A program made the position numbers and the translations under genes. Source: Sporisorium sorghi (taxonomy: Eukaryota > Basidiomycota > Ustilaginomycetes > Ustilaginales > Ustilaginaceae). Taken from it: a stretch of DNA of 64,000 nt. A model generated the notes under the pieces. The model made no database searches and was not told the DNA's origin. It worked only from the letters and a program-made list of their open reading frames with translations. Positions within the stretch are counted from its first letter, which is position 1. Each line of letters begins with the position of its first letter. The stretch lies in contig JALCCG010000070.1 in the NCBI GenBank assembly GCA_023212695.1, positions 1 through 64,000 of the forward strand. The letters are read 5' to 3'. This document shows, piece by piece, positions 27,903 through 37,200 of this stretch.

Positions 27903-28595
27903 ATGGATTTTTTGGATAAGCTGCTATTTTATCCGCTGGAACAGCTTCCGTTTTACCTGATTGCTTTAATCATTGCATTTACCGTGCATGAGTTTTCACA
28001 TGCCTATTTTGCTAATAAATTCGGAGATCCTACAGCCAAGCTGCTGGGCAGAGTGACACTGAATCCTGCGGTGCACTTTGATTTTCTGGGCATCGTCCTC
28101 CTGCTGATTGCCGGGTTCGGCTGGGCAAGACCGGTTCCCATTAATCGGGAGAACTTTAGCAACCCACGCCGGATGAGCATTATCGTGGCGGCGGTGGGTC
28201 CGCTGAGCAACCTTTTGTTAGGCATACTTGGGGCGCTCATTTATGCTGTTCTGTATCAAACCGGCATTATTCCTCCCGAAGGAATAACCAAGACGGATCA
28301 AGCGGTGCATTTGTTCTTTAATATATTCATATTGCTCAATTTCTTTTTATGTCTGTTTAATCTGGTTCCATTGCCGCCGCTGGACGGCTACCGCATCCTG
28401 GAGAACGCGCTTCCTCCGCGGATGAGTGCGAAGATACAAAAGTTTGAGCAATGGTCGATCCTTATATTCTTGTTGATCATTCTGTTGCCTTTTTTCCAGA
28501 ACTATACGATCAAGCCCCTGTATGATACGGCATATGCGCTGTCCTCCAAAATTTTGGATATGTTCATTTTGATGACCGGCGGTTATCGACACTGA
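27903..28595 (+). CDS. Site-2 protease family (M50) membrane metalloprotease
   Basis: The 230-residue, mostly hydrophobic protein has the zinc motif HEFSHA (HExxH) in its first membrane segments and LVPLPPLDGYRIL near residue 155, where site-2 proteases carry the third zinc ligand (NxxPxxxxDG). Five or so membrane helices are visible. There is no PDZ domain, so it belongs to the short M50 group, whose substrates are mostly unknown. ATG 27903 lies two bases after the prmA stop, with GAGGAAG inside the prmA end, so translation is coupled. It is placed between prmA and rsmE, which are neighbours in Bacillus. Confidence 0.88.
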   Translation: MDFLDKLLFYPLEQLPFYLIALIIAFTVHEFSHAYFANKFGDPTAKLLGRVTLNPAVHFDFLGIVLLLIAGFGWARPVPINRENFSNPRRMSIIVAAVGPLSNLLLGILGALIYAVLYQTGIIPPEGITKTDQAVHLFFNIFILLNFFLCLFNLVPLPPLDGYRILENALPPRMSAKIQKFEQWSILIFLLIILLPFFQNYTIKPLYDTAYALSSKILDMFILMTGGYRH

Positions 28596-28669
28596 TTTTT
28601 TCTGGTCAGTTCGCATGAAAAGTTGTATGATGGGGTTTGGCGATTTTTGAGTTAGGTGAGGATATAAAG

Positions 28670-29440
28670 ATGCAGCGATATTTTGTGACTCCCGCACAAT
28701 TCGAGGGAGACCGTGTAGAGATTACGGGCGATGATGCCCGTCATATCACCAAGGTCATGCGAGGCAGGCTTGGTGATAAACTGATTGTAAGCGATGGGGT
28801 ATCCCGCGAAGCCATGGTTGAAATTGAAAGTTTAGAAGCGGCCAGCGTTTTTGCCGTTGTGATTGAATCCATGGAGATGAGAAATGAGCCGCGCCTGCAG
28901 GTGACGATTGCCCAGAGCTTGCCGAAAGGCGACAAAATGGAGACCGTCATCCAAAAATGCACCGAGATTGGCGCGGTGTCCTTTGCTCCCTTCTTATCGG
29001 AACGAACGATTGTTCAGTACGATGCCAAGAAGGAAGGCAAGCGGCTGGAGCGTTGGCGCAAAATCGCGAAGGAGGCTGCTGAACAGGCTCATCGTAACCG
29101 GGTACCGTCTGTTGAACAGCCTTTATCGTGGAGGAATCTGCTTGCAGCGTTTTCCAGCTATGATGCTGTTTGTTTTTGTTATGAGAAAGAGCATGGTTCC
29201 CAGTTAAGGGACGTGCTCAAGCCATTTGTAGAGCAGGCGCTGCCGGAGTCCGGCTCCCAAGCCTGCTTGCTGCTGGTCGTTGGGCCTGAGGGCGGATTTA
29301 CGGAAGAGGAATGCCGGGCTGCCGAGGATGCGGGAGCCGTGTCCGTCGGACTGGGAAGGCGGATTCTCCGCTGCGAGACTGCCGGCATGACCGCGCTTGC
29401 CTGCGCACTATACGAATCTGGAGAAATGGGGGGCGTTTGA
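28670..29440 (+). CDS. rsmE: 16S rRNA (uracil-1498-N3)-methyltransferase
   Basis: RsmE methylates U1498 of 16S rRNA near the decoding site. The ~256-residue SPOUT protein has the N-terminal PUA-like part (MQRYFVTPAQFEGDRVEITGDDARHITKVMR), the conserved QSLPKGDKMETVIQKCTEIGA block, and the C-terminal knot with LLVVGPEGGFTEEE and VSVGLGRRILRCETA, where SAM binds. The start is ATG 28670 after AGGTGAGG. It precedes mtaB by two bases, as a coupled pair. Confidence 0.96.
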   Translation: MQRYFVTPAQFEGDRVEITGDDARHITKVMRGRLGDKLIVSDGVSREAMVEIESLEAASVFAVVIESMEMRNEPRLQVTIAQSLPKGDKMETVIQKCTEIGAVSFAPFLSERTIVQYDAKKEGKRLERWRKIAKEAAEQAHRNRVPSVEQPLSWRNLLAAFSSYDAVCFCYEKEHGSQLRDVLKPFVEQALPESGSQACLLLVVGPEGGFTEEECRAAEDAGAVSVGLGRRILRCETAGMTALACALYESGEMGGV

Positions 29441-29442
29441 AC

Positions 29443-30786
29443 ATGCCATCCGTAGCGTTTTATACGTTGGGTTGCAAAGTCAATTTTTACGATACCGAGG
29501 CCATCTGGCAATACTTCAAAAATGAAGGCTACGACCAGGTGGACTTCGAACAAACCGCTGATGTTTATTTGATTAACACTTGCCACGTTACCAATACAGG
29601 GGATAAAAAGAGCCGTCAAATGATCAGACGCGCGGTTCGCCGCAATCCTGAAGCCATCGTGGCTGTAACGGGCTGTTATGCCCAAACCTCGCCTGCCGAG
29701 ATTTTGGATATTCCAGGCGTGGATCTTGTAATCGGAAACCAGGATCGCGATAAAATCATGGATTTCATTCAGGATATTGAAAAAACGCGCCAGCCGATTA
29801 ATGCCGTGCGTAATATTATGAAGACCAGAGTGTTCGAGGAGATGGACGTTCCGGATTTTGCCGAGCGTACACGTGCATTCCTGAAAATTCAGGACGGATG
29901 CAACAACTTCTGTACGTTCTGCATTATTCCTTGGTCCCGCGGACTGTCGCGCAGCCGGGATCCGAAGAGCATTATCCAGCAAGCTCATCAGCTGGTAGGG
30001 GCAGGATATAAAGAAATCGTGTTGACCGGTATTCACACGGGCGGATACGGCGACGATCTCGAGGAATACCGATTGTCCGACCTGTTGTGGGACCTTGACC
30101 GGGTTGACGGTCTGGAACGCATTCGCATCAGCTCCATTGAAGCCAGCCAGATCGATGAGAAGATGCTGGACGTTCTGAACCGTTCCAGTAAAATGTGCCG
30201 TCACCTCCATATTCCGCTGCAAGCTGGAGATGATACGGTGCTGAAACGGATGCGCCGTAAATATACGACGGAAGAGTTCTATAACAAGATGGGCTTGATC
30301 CGCCAAGCGATGCCGGATGTCGGCATTACCACCGACGTCATCGTTGGATTTCCAGGAGAAACGGATGAGATGTTCCGCAACGGCTATGATCTGATGAAGG
30401 CCATTCAATTCTCCGAGATGCACGTGTTCCCTTATTCCAAGCGTACCGGTACGCCGGCAGCACGCATGGAGGATCAGGTGGACGAGGAAGTGAAGAACAC
30501 CCGTGTCCATGATCTGATCGACTTGTCGGAGCAGCTGCAGCTTGCTTATGCGGAGCAGTTTGTAGGCAAGATTCTGGACGTGATACCGGAGCGGGAATAC
30601 AAGGGTGCTCCCAAAGGCGGAAAGATGCAGGGTTACAGCGATAACTACCTCCAGCTCATATTCAATGGCTCGTCTGATCTCGAAGGCAAATTGTGCCGCG
30701 TAAAAGTGACCAAAGCCGGTGTAAATGAATGCGAGGGCGAACTCCTCAGCGTCATGGATCATGGACTTAAGGCAGCTGCCCAGTAA
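29443..30786 (+). CDS. mtaB: tRNA t6A37 methylthiotransferase MtaB
   Basis: MtaB converts the t6A modification at tRNA position 37 to ms2t6A, which helps decoding of ANN codons. The 447-residue protein has the UPF0004 domain with three cluster Cys (GCKVN at residue 11, INTCHVTN at ~47, TGCYAQ at ~77), the radical SAM site CNNFCTFC (Cys ~153, 157, 160) and a C-terminal TRAM domain. ATG 29443 lies two bases after the rsmE stop; the frame is open upstream inside rsmE but without family similarity. A long open frame on the opposite strand is a shadow. Confidence 0.96.
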   Translation: MPSVAFYTLGCKVNFYDTEAIWQYFKNEGYDQVDFEQTADVYLINTCHVTNTGDKKSRQMIRRAVRRNPEAIVAVTGCYAQTSPAEILDIPGVDLVIGNQDRDKIMDFIQDIEKTRQPINAVRNIMKTRVFEEMDVPDFAERTRAFLKIQDGCNNFCTFCIIPWSRGLSRSRDPKSIIQQAHQLVGAGYKEIVLTGIHTGGYGDDLEEYRLSDLLWDLDRVDGLERIRISSIEASQIDEKMLDVLNRSSKMCRHLHIPLQAGDDTVLKRMRRKYTTEEFYNKMGLIRQAMPDVGITTDVIVGFPGETDEMFRNGYDLMKAIQFSEMHVFPYSKRTGTPAARMEDQVDEEVKNTRVHDLIDLSEQLQLAYAEQFVGKILDVIPEREYKGAPKGGKMQGYSDNYLQLIFNGSSDLEGKLCRVKVTKAGVNECEGELLSVMDHGLKAAAQ

Positions 30787-30807
30787 TTCCAATAGCGGCC
30801 ATACCAG

Positions 30808-30850
30808 ACAAGGATTTCATTTCCTAGCCATTTGGAAGTGGAATCCTTGT
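30808..30850 (+). terminator. Hairpin after mtaB
   Basis: ACAAGGATT pairs with AATCCTTGT, continued by an inner TTCC/GGAA helix. The T run is poor (TTGTTGT), so it may only attenuate before the Nudix gene. Confidence 0.5.
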
Positions 30851-30873
30851 TGTACATGAAGGAGGAACAGGAC

Positions 30874-31329
30874 ATGACATATACACAAATTTCCGCAGGC
30901 GGCGTTGTATACCGTCATTATGAAGGGGCGCTTCAGATCCAGCTCATATTGGACCGTTACGGAAAAACCTCGCTTCCCAAAGGCAAGATGGAAGCAGGTG
31001 AAACCGTCGAGCAGACGGCACTCCGAGAAATATGCGAGGAGACAGGTATAGTCGGATCCATCACCTCTCCAGTGGACATCATTGCATATAAATACCATCA
31101 TCCCGAATTAGGCCAGGTGGACAAGGAAGTTCACTACTACCTGGTAAAGGCAGAAAAGGGTGTTTTGAAACCCCAGGTCGAAGAAATTAACGGGGTGGAT
31201 TGGTTTGAGCCTCTTACCGCATGGAGGAAGCAGCGCAGTAACGGTTACAACAATAATGATGTTATCCTTCGCAAAGCGCTTACGCTACTTGATATCAGCA
31301 TTCCTGTAGACGAAGATATTCAGATTTAG
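30874..31329 (+). CDS. Nudix hydrolase
   Basis: The 151-residue protein has a complete Nudix box, G-KMEAG-E-TVEQTAL-REICEETGI, matching Gx5Ex7REUxEExGU; the Glu residues bind the divalent metal. Family members hydrolyse nucleoside diphosphates linked to another group (oxidised nucleotides, diadenosine polyphosphates, NDP-sugars and so on). The opening ISAGGVVYRHYEGALQIQLI and the size fit the Ap4A hydrolase/MutT-like branch, but the substrate cannot be told. AAGGAGG precedes ATG 30874; an upstream in-frame ATG at 30832 lies in the hairpin. The last four bases overlap the convergent transporter gene. Confidence 0.88.
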   Translation: MTYTQISAGGVVYRHYEGALQIQLILDRYGKTSLPKGKMEAGETVEQTALREICEETGIVGSITSPVDIIAYKYHHPELGQVDKEVHYYLVKAEKGVLKPQVEEINGVDWFEPLTAWRKQRSNGYNNNDVILRKALTLLDISIPVDEDIQI

Positions 31330-32297
31330 GTCTGAGCCCGTTTGTTCCAGAATGGCAGATAGCACAGCGGAAGCGCGATAAGAGAGCAAACGACATTAAA
31401 CAAGGTTTGTGCATGGGCGATCTGACCAGCCGGGTCTGCGGCAAACCAGCCCGATACCATCGTTAAACCTGCAATCAAGGGCGTAAAGAGAAGAACCCCG
31501 CCGATATTGAGACTCATGTGGGACCAAGCCACAAATCGACCGGCCCGGGTGCTGCCAAGCGCAGCTATTAAAGCTGTCACGCAGGTCCCCACATTAGAGC
31601 CCAGCACGATGGCGACGCCAATCTCGGGAGGCAGCGCTCCGCTGGCTGCAAGGCCCATTGCCATGGCGATGACTGCAGCACTGCTGTGCATGAGCGCGGT
31701 CAGCAGCGTACCGGCGGCAATGCCCCAGAGGACGCTTCGCGAAGCATGGTCGAGAAACCATTGGAACACGCCAAGGCTTTGAAGGGTGGGGCCGATGGAT
31801 TGCATGAATTGAATGGCGAGCAGCACAAGCGAGAATCCGGCAACCGCCAAGCAGAGAAACTGACTGCGGATCAGCTTCTCTTTTAATTTGTCATAGCTGG
31901 AAGGTACGCGTTCGCTGACGAGTACAGCTCCAATCCATAACATCAGGGAGAGGACAAGGAGGGGCATGGCTGCCTGTCCGATTTGAAGACTGATGAGCTC
32001 CGTGGTAACCGTTGTGCCGATGTTGGTGCCTAGAATGATGCCCAGGGTTCCGGCAAAACTCAACAGGCCGGCATTCGCGAATCCTATCGCTAGTACGGTT
32101 ACAGCGGTGCTGCTCTGGAGCAGTGCTGTTACCGCAGTGCTGGCGATCATGCCCTTGATGGGTGTGGATGTCGCTTGGTGGAGCCACTTATGCAACAGGG
32201 GACCGGCCCAGCGCTGGAGGGCTACCTCCATGACCTTCATACCGAACAGGAACAGAACAAGACCATAACAGATGGGAAACCAGAGTGAGGATAGCAT
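31326..32297 (-). CDS. yqeW: Na/Pi cotransporter family protein (YqeW-like)
   Basis: The 323-residue membrane protein has the two inverted repeats of the sodium-phosphate symporter family: ALLQSSTAVTVLAIGFA with GTNIGTTVTTE, and LMHSSAAVIAMAMGLAASG with GSNVGTCVTALIAA. About eight hydrophobic segments are visible. It lacks the C-terminal PhoU-like domain of long NptA forms. Position after mtaB corresponds to yqeW of Bacillus, though here it is on the opposite strand. AAGGAGAACATC precedes the ATG at 32297. Whether it moves phosphate has not been shown for this branch, as far as I know. Confidence 0.85.
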   Translation of the reverse strand: MLSSLWFPICYGLVLFLFGMKVMEVALQRWAGPLLHKWLHQATSTPIKGMIASTAVTALLQSSTAVTVLAIGFANAGLLSFAGTLGIILGTNIGTTVTTELISLQIGQAAMPLLVLSLMLWIGAVLVSERVPSSYDKLKEKLIRSQFLCLAVAGFSLVLLAIQFMQSIGPTLQSLGVFQWFLDHASRSVLWGIAAGTLLTALMHSSAAVIAMAMGLAASGALPPEIGVAIVLGSNVGTCVTALIAALGSTRAGRFVAWSHMSLNIGGVLLFTPLIAGLTMVSGWFAADPAGQIAHAQTLFNVVCSLIALPLCYLPFWNKRAQT

Positions 32298-32611
32298 GAT
32301 GTTCTCCTTTTCTGAGGAATAAAGTGTGAGATAATAACGTCGGCCGCGGCGGAAGGACTTGACCGGATCTCTTCGGTAAGACCTCCATCGGTGCTTTTCT
32401 TAAGATTATGGAATTTATAACAGTTCACCGAAGCTGAGCGAATTCGATAATCGCAAGAAAAACATCCTTTACACGCTGTCTGTCTTATGGAAAAGTCTGT
32501 CTTACGCAAAAAACACGTCGGTAGACGCTTTTCTTATTACGTATATGACCCCTGGCGGACATGCATGCCTATAGATATGGCGCAGGGGATAACTTAAGGA
32601 GTGAACATACA
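32298..32611. other. Intergenic region between divergent yqeW and the RlmI-like gene
   Basis: The 314 bases hold no gene that I can support. The one feature seen is a pair of direct repeats, TCTGTCTTA at 32479-32487 and again at 32496-32504, each followed by a similar G/C-AAA tail, spaced 17 bases. The repeats could be a regulator site for either divergent gene. No terminator or clear sigma-A promoter was identified. Confidence 0.4.
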
Positions 32612-33985
32612 GTGCCATCGGTTATTTTGGAGCGCAGTCGAAAAAAGAGATTGGAGCAGGGGCATCCCTGGGTTTATAAAAGCGAGATTGCCTCAGTTGA
32701 GGGAGAGCCGAAACCGGGGGATCTGGTTTCTGTGTTAAACCACCAAGGGCGGTTTCTTGCCTCGGGTTATTACAATCCGCAGTCTCAAATCACGGTACGC
32801 ACCGTTTCCTACGAGCCGGTTGAGTTGATGAATCGGACTTTTTTTGCCGCCCGTTTTCAGGAGTGCCTGAAGCACCGGGAACGGTTTATCGGGGAAGAGA
32901 ACGCCTACCGGCTGGTATACGGAGAAGCCGATTTTTTACCCGGTTTGATTGTAGACCGTTTCGCTGACGTGCTGGTTGTGCAGCTGCTGACGCTGGGTAT
33001 GGATCGCTGCCGTGAAGAGATTGTGAGTGCGCTGGTTGAGGTTATGCAGCCAAAAGGGATCTATGAGCGGAGCGACGTATCCGTTCGTGAGCTGGAGGGA
33101 CTTGAGCTGCGCAAAGGGGTCCTCTACGGAGAGTGTCCGCGCCACGTAACCGTGACGGAGAACGGCCTCAAGATTAAGGTTGATATCGAAGAGGGACAGA
33201 AGACGGGATATTTCTTTGACCAGCGTGAGAATCGGGCTTCCATTAAACCGTTAATGACCGGCTGGGGAAGCCGCAGCGGAATTGCGCTTCAAGCAGTGGA
33301 ATCGGGTGGTGAGCTGAAGAAGGTGCCTGTGAACAAGAGTGGAAAAGAAGTTACTTTTCCATATTGGGACGGAGCCACGGTGCTTGAATGCTTTTCCCAT
33401 ACGGGCAGCTTCACCCTGCATGCTTGCCAATATGGCGCCAAGAAAGTTACCTGCCTCGATATTTCGGAGCATGCAATAGACAGTGCCAGAGAGAATGTCG
33501 AACTGAACGGATTTCAGGATCGGGTGGAGTTCGTCGTGGATGATGCCTTCCAATATTTGCGGAACCAGGTAAAAGGACTGGATGAACGTGAACAGCGGGC
33601 CAAAGGGGATCAGAAGGTAGACACCTCCAAACCCCTGACAGCAGGAGGCGGCCGTTCCTGGGATGTGGTAATTCTGGATCCACCGGCATTTGCCAAAACC
33701 AAGTCAGCCGTCAAAGGGGCTTGCCGCGGATACAAGGACATCAATTTGCATGGCATGAAACTGGTGAACGAGGGCGGTTATTTGGTTACGGCTAGCTGCT
33801 CGTACCATATGCGGCCGGATTTGTTCCTGGAGACGATCCAGGATGCGGCCCAAGATGCAGGCAAAATTCTGAGATTGGTGGAATGGCGTGCCGCTGGTAA
33901 AGATCACCCCCAAATCCTTGGGGTGGACGAGGGGCATTATTTGAAATTCGCTGTGTTTGAAGTGCGCAGCAAATCAAGACTATAG
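32612..33985 (+). CDS. RlmI-like SAM-dependent rRNA cytosine methyltransferase
   Basis: The ~457-residue protein has an N-terminal PUA-like domain (RLEQGHPWVYKSEI), a middle domain with RLVYGEADFLPGLIVDR, and a C-terminal class I methyltransferase domain with KTGYFFDQRENR, VLECFSHTGSFTLHA (SAM loop), VVILDPPAFAKTK and TASCSYHM. This matches RlmI/YwbD-type 23S rRNA m5C methyltransferases. It is longer than the ~395 residues usual for the family because of two hydrophilic inserts (about 220-250 and 325-350). The start is a GTG at 32612, with AAGGAGTGAA ahead. It precedes the addBA block but is separated from it by a terminator. Confidence 0.85.
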   Translation: MPSVILERSRKKRLEQGHPWVYKSEIASVEGEPKPGDLVSVLNHQGRFLASGYYNPQSQITVRTVSYEPVELMNRTFFAARFQECLKHRERFIGEENAYRLVYGEADFLPGLIVDRFADVLVVQLLTLGMDRCREEIVSALVEVMQPKGIYERSDVSVRELEGLELRKGVLYGECPRHVTVTENGLKIKVDIEEGQKTGYFFDQRENRASIKPLMTGWGSRSGIALQAVESGGELKKVPVNKSGKEVTFPYWDGATVLECFSHTGSFTLHACQYGAKKVTCLDISEHAIDSARENVELNGFQDRVEFVVDDAFQYLRNQVKGLDEREQRAKGDQKVDTSKPLTAGGGRSWDVVILDPPAFAKTKSAVKGACRGYKDINLHGMKLVNEGGYLVTASCSYHMRPDLFLETIQDAAQDAGKILRLVEWRAAGKDHPQILGVDEGHYLKFAVFEVRSKSRL

Positions 33986-34010
33986 AGTGCTGCCGAATCG
34001 TATGGATAAG

Positions 34011-34057
34011 AAGGATCTTCCAAGTGGTGGGTAAACCATGAGGGGAGGTCCTTTTTC
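34011..34057 (+). terminator. Intrinsic terminator after the RlmI-like gene
   Basis: AAGGATCTTCC pairs with GGAGGTCCTT, with an inner TGGT/ACCA helix, followed by TTTTTC. Confidence 0.7.
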
Positions 34058-34135
34058 TTATGCACACAATATTTTGGAATGGCAATGAAATCCAAACGTA
34101 TGTTCCATCAAACCGCACTTATGTTATACTAGGAA

Positions 34136-34162
34136 TCAGCATCTTTTTTGATAGAGTGCTAA
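34136..34162 (+). promoter_or_regulatory. Degenerate CIRCE-like site ahead of addB
   Basis: GAGTGCTAA at 34154-34162 is an exact right arm of CIRCE. Nine bases upstream, TCAGCATCT at 34136-34144 matches the left arm TTAGCACTC at only five of nine positions. A TATACT -10 candidate ends six bases before it. HrcA binding is uncertain. Confidence 0.3.
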
Positions 34163-34293
34163 CAATTACAATGGATTTTACATCCTTTTTGGTCAAATAA
34201 ATCATAGATTCAAGGGTATGATTTCATCGGAACGATATCGTGTTCTCTGGTGAAGGAGTACCCTTTGGCAGACACTGTGGAAGGGGGCATAGC

Positions 34294-37200
34294 ATGAGCG
34301 TTCAATTTGTGATCGGAAGGTCAGGCAGCGGCAAGAGCACATTGATCCGTCAAGAGATGATGGATCAACTGGAGCGGGATCCCAGGGGGAATCCGATGAT
34401 TCTGATCGTTCCGGAGCAGGGGTCCTATGAAGCCGAACACGCACTCGTGAATGCGGGAGGCATACGGGGCATGATGCGTGCGCAAGTGCTCAGTTTCCGC
34501 CGATTGGCCTACCGGGTCATGCAGGAGACTGGCGGAGCAGCGAAAGTGGCGATCAGTGAAGAAGGAAAACGCATGCTGATGTATAAAATTTTGCGGAGGC
34601 GCAAAGAAGAACTGCAGCTATTCGGCGCCTCAGGCGAGCAGCTCGGTTTTGTCGGTAAGCTGAGTGAGCTCTACACGGAAATGAAGCGATACTGCATTGA
34701 CGCTTCCTGTGTGGAGGAGCAGCTGAGCCAGATGATGTCGGGCTCCGGAAATTCTCCGATGCTTCGCCGAAAGCTGGAAGATATCGTAACTGTATTCCGT
34801 GATTTCGAACTCGAGATATCGCGGCTGTACACGGATGAGGAAGACACACTCGCCTCACTGGCGGAGGGCGTGGCGGACTCAGAATACATCAAGCGTGCCG
34901 ACATCTGGATCGATGGCTTCCATGGCTTTACCCCGCAGGAGTATCGGGTGCTCGGGGAGCTTATCCATCATGCCAATCACGTCACGATAGCTCTGACACT
35001 CGACAAACCTTATATGGATGGGGCTGTTCCACATGAGCTGGATTTGTTTCATCCTACCGCGGTGACGTACATAAAGCTGAAAGGAATTGCCGATGAGTTG
35101 GGAATGGATGCGGAACACCATATGCTGCATCCTGAAGTGCCGCCGCGGTTTCAGGATTCCCCGGTGCTGGCGCATCTTGAGCGCGGTTATGACCGGAAGA
35201 AGCGCTGGACGGGAGCTTATGGAGACGGGAATCATGAGGACAAGGAGAACGGCCGCAGAGAAGGGCTGCTTCTTCATGCTGCCAGCCATCGCCGGGCCGA
35301 AATCGAAGGGGCACTTCGAGAGATGCTGCGCTTGGCGCAGGAGGAAGGAGCGAGATTCCGGGAGATGGCGGTATTCGTCCGGAATATGGGAGATTATGAG
35401 CATCTGGTAGGCCCGTTATTCAAGGAATACGATATTCCTTATTTTCTGGATCAGAAGCGGAGCGAACTGCACCATCCGTTAGTTGAATTCATTCGCTCGG
35501 CTCTGGATGTCATTGGGCGAAGATGGCGTTATGAGGATGTGTTCCGCTGCGTGAAGACGGATTTGCTGCTTCCGCTGGACGGCTCCCTGAACCGGGAGGA
35601 TATGGACCGGTTGGAGAATCATGTGCTCGCTTCCGGGATTCATGGTTACCGCTGGACGGATGGCCGTCCGTGGAAGGGGATTCCAAGTCTCTCTCTAGAG
35701 GATGGAGAAAACGAGGTGCTCAATCTCGACGGCATGCAGGCTATTGAATACGCAAGAAGGGTCATCGCAGAGCCGCTTCATGCGTTCGAGAAACGGATGA
35801 AAAAGGCTGCGACCGCCATGGATCAGAGTACGGCAGTTTATCGCCTTCTGGAGGAGTGCGATGTACCTGAGAAGCTGGAGCTGCTCAGCCGGGCCGCGTT
35901 GGACGCAGGACGTCCAGAGGAAGCCAGGGAGCATCGCCAGGTATGGGGAGCCGTGCTTGACCTGCTTGACCAGATTGTGGAGATGATGGGTGCAGAGAAG
36001 CTGAGCACGGAATTGTTTACAGGGGTGCTGGATACGGGTCTCACTGAAATGAAGATGGCCCTTGTACCACCCTCTCTGGATCAGGTGCTTATCGGAAGCA
36101 TGGACCGGACACGAACGGGCGGGGTGAAGTATGCTTTTCTGCTCGGCATTAACGATGGCGTTCTTCCAGCCCAGTTTCAGGATGACGGCATTTTGACAGA
36201 GCCGGAGCGGCTCCATCTCGAAGATCGCGGGTTGGAGCTTGCCCCGAGTATATCCCGCAGACTGCTGGATGAGCGCTTCCTGATCTACAACGCGCTTACT
36301 TCAGCCAGCGAGCAGCTGTGGGTCAGCTATCCTGCTGCAGATGATGAAGGCAAGACGTTATTGCCTTCCGAGGTGATCCGTCATCTGAAGCTGATGTTCC
36401 AGATCGACGAGACACCCCTGTATCCAAGGCCGCATGCCGGGCAATCGGTTCCCGAACAGGAGCGTTATGCGGCCCGCCCGGACAAGACGCTTGCATATTT
36501 AACGGGCAGGCTTCGCGACTGGAGGAATGGAGAGGACATTCCGCACATTTGGTGGCATATGTACAATTGGTTTGCTCAGAAGCCGGAATTTCGGCCGCGT
36601 CTGGAATCGATGCTCTCTTCATTGTCCTATCGGAATGAAGCGCAGCCTCTTAAGGAAGAGACCAGCAGGCAATTGTATGGAACGAAGCTGCGGACAAGCG
36701 TATCCCGGATGGAGCGGTTTGTAGCCTGTCCATTTTCACATTTTGCATCACATGGATTAAAGCTGAGAGAGCGGCAGCTGTACCGACTGCAGGCTCCTGA
36801 CATCGGACAGCTGTTCCATGCTGCCTTGAGCAGCATGGCAGTGAAGTTTCAATCGGAGCATCGAAGCTGGGGAGACCTGTCGGCAGATGAGTGTCTGCGT
36901 GAGGCGGAGGCTACCGTGGATCGGCTCGCTCCGATGCTGCAGGGCGAAATCTTGTTGAGCTCCAAACGGTATGGATATATCTCCCGGAAGCTGAAGAATA
37001 TCGTGGGCAGAGCTTCCGTTATTTTGGGTGAACAAGCCCGGCGCGGCAAATTCGAGCCGATCGGCCTTGAGCTTGACTTCGGTCCCGGCAAACCGCTGCC
37101 GCCGCTGACGTTTGAACTGCTTAACGGGGTGAAGATGGAGGTTGTCGGTCGTATTGACCGGGTGGATATGGCACGTGGCGAGCATGGGATCATGCTTCGG

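Larger units (their letters stand above)
33986..34293. other. Intergenic region ahead of addB
   Basis: The 308 bases hold a terminator (34011-34057), a TATACT -10 candidate at 34125-34130 without a good -35 box, and a degenerate CIRCE-like inverted repeat at 34136-34162. An AT-rich stretch follows up to the addB ribosome site (GAAGGGGG at 34280). No small gene is supported. Confidence 0.5.

Noticed and set aside
29179..30792. 537-codon open frame opposite mtaB and rsmE
   Set aside because: It is antisense to two well-identified genes, with composition explained by their codon bias.
34165..34190. GGAT/ATCC-TTTTT as a terminator ahead of addB
   Set aside because: The stem is only four pairs and would block the addB transcript if the promoter at 34125 is used.
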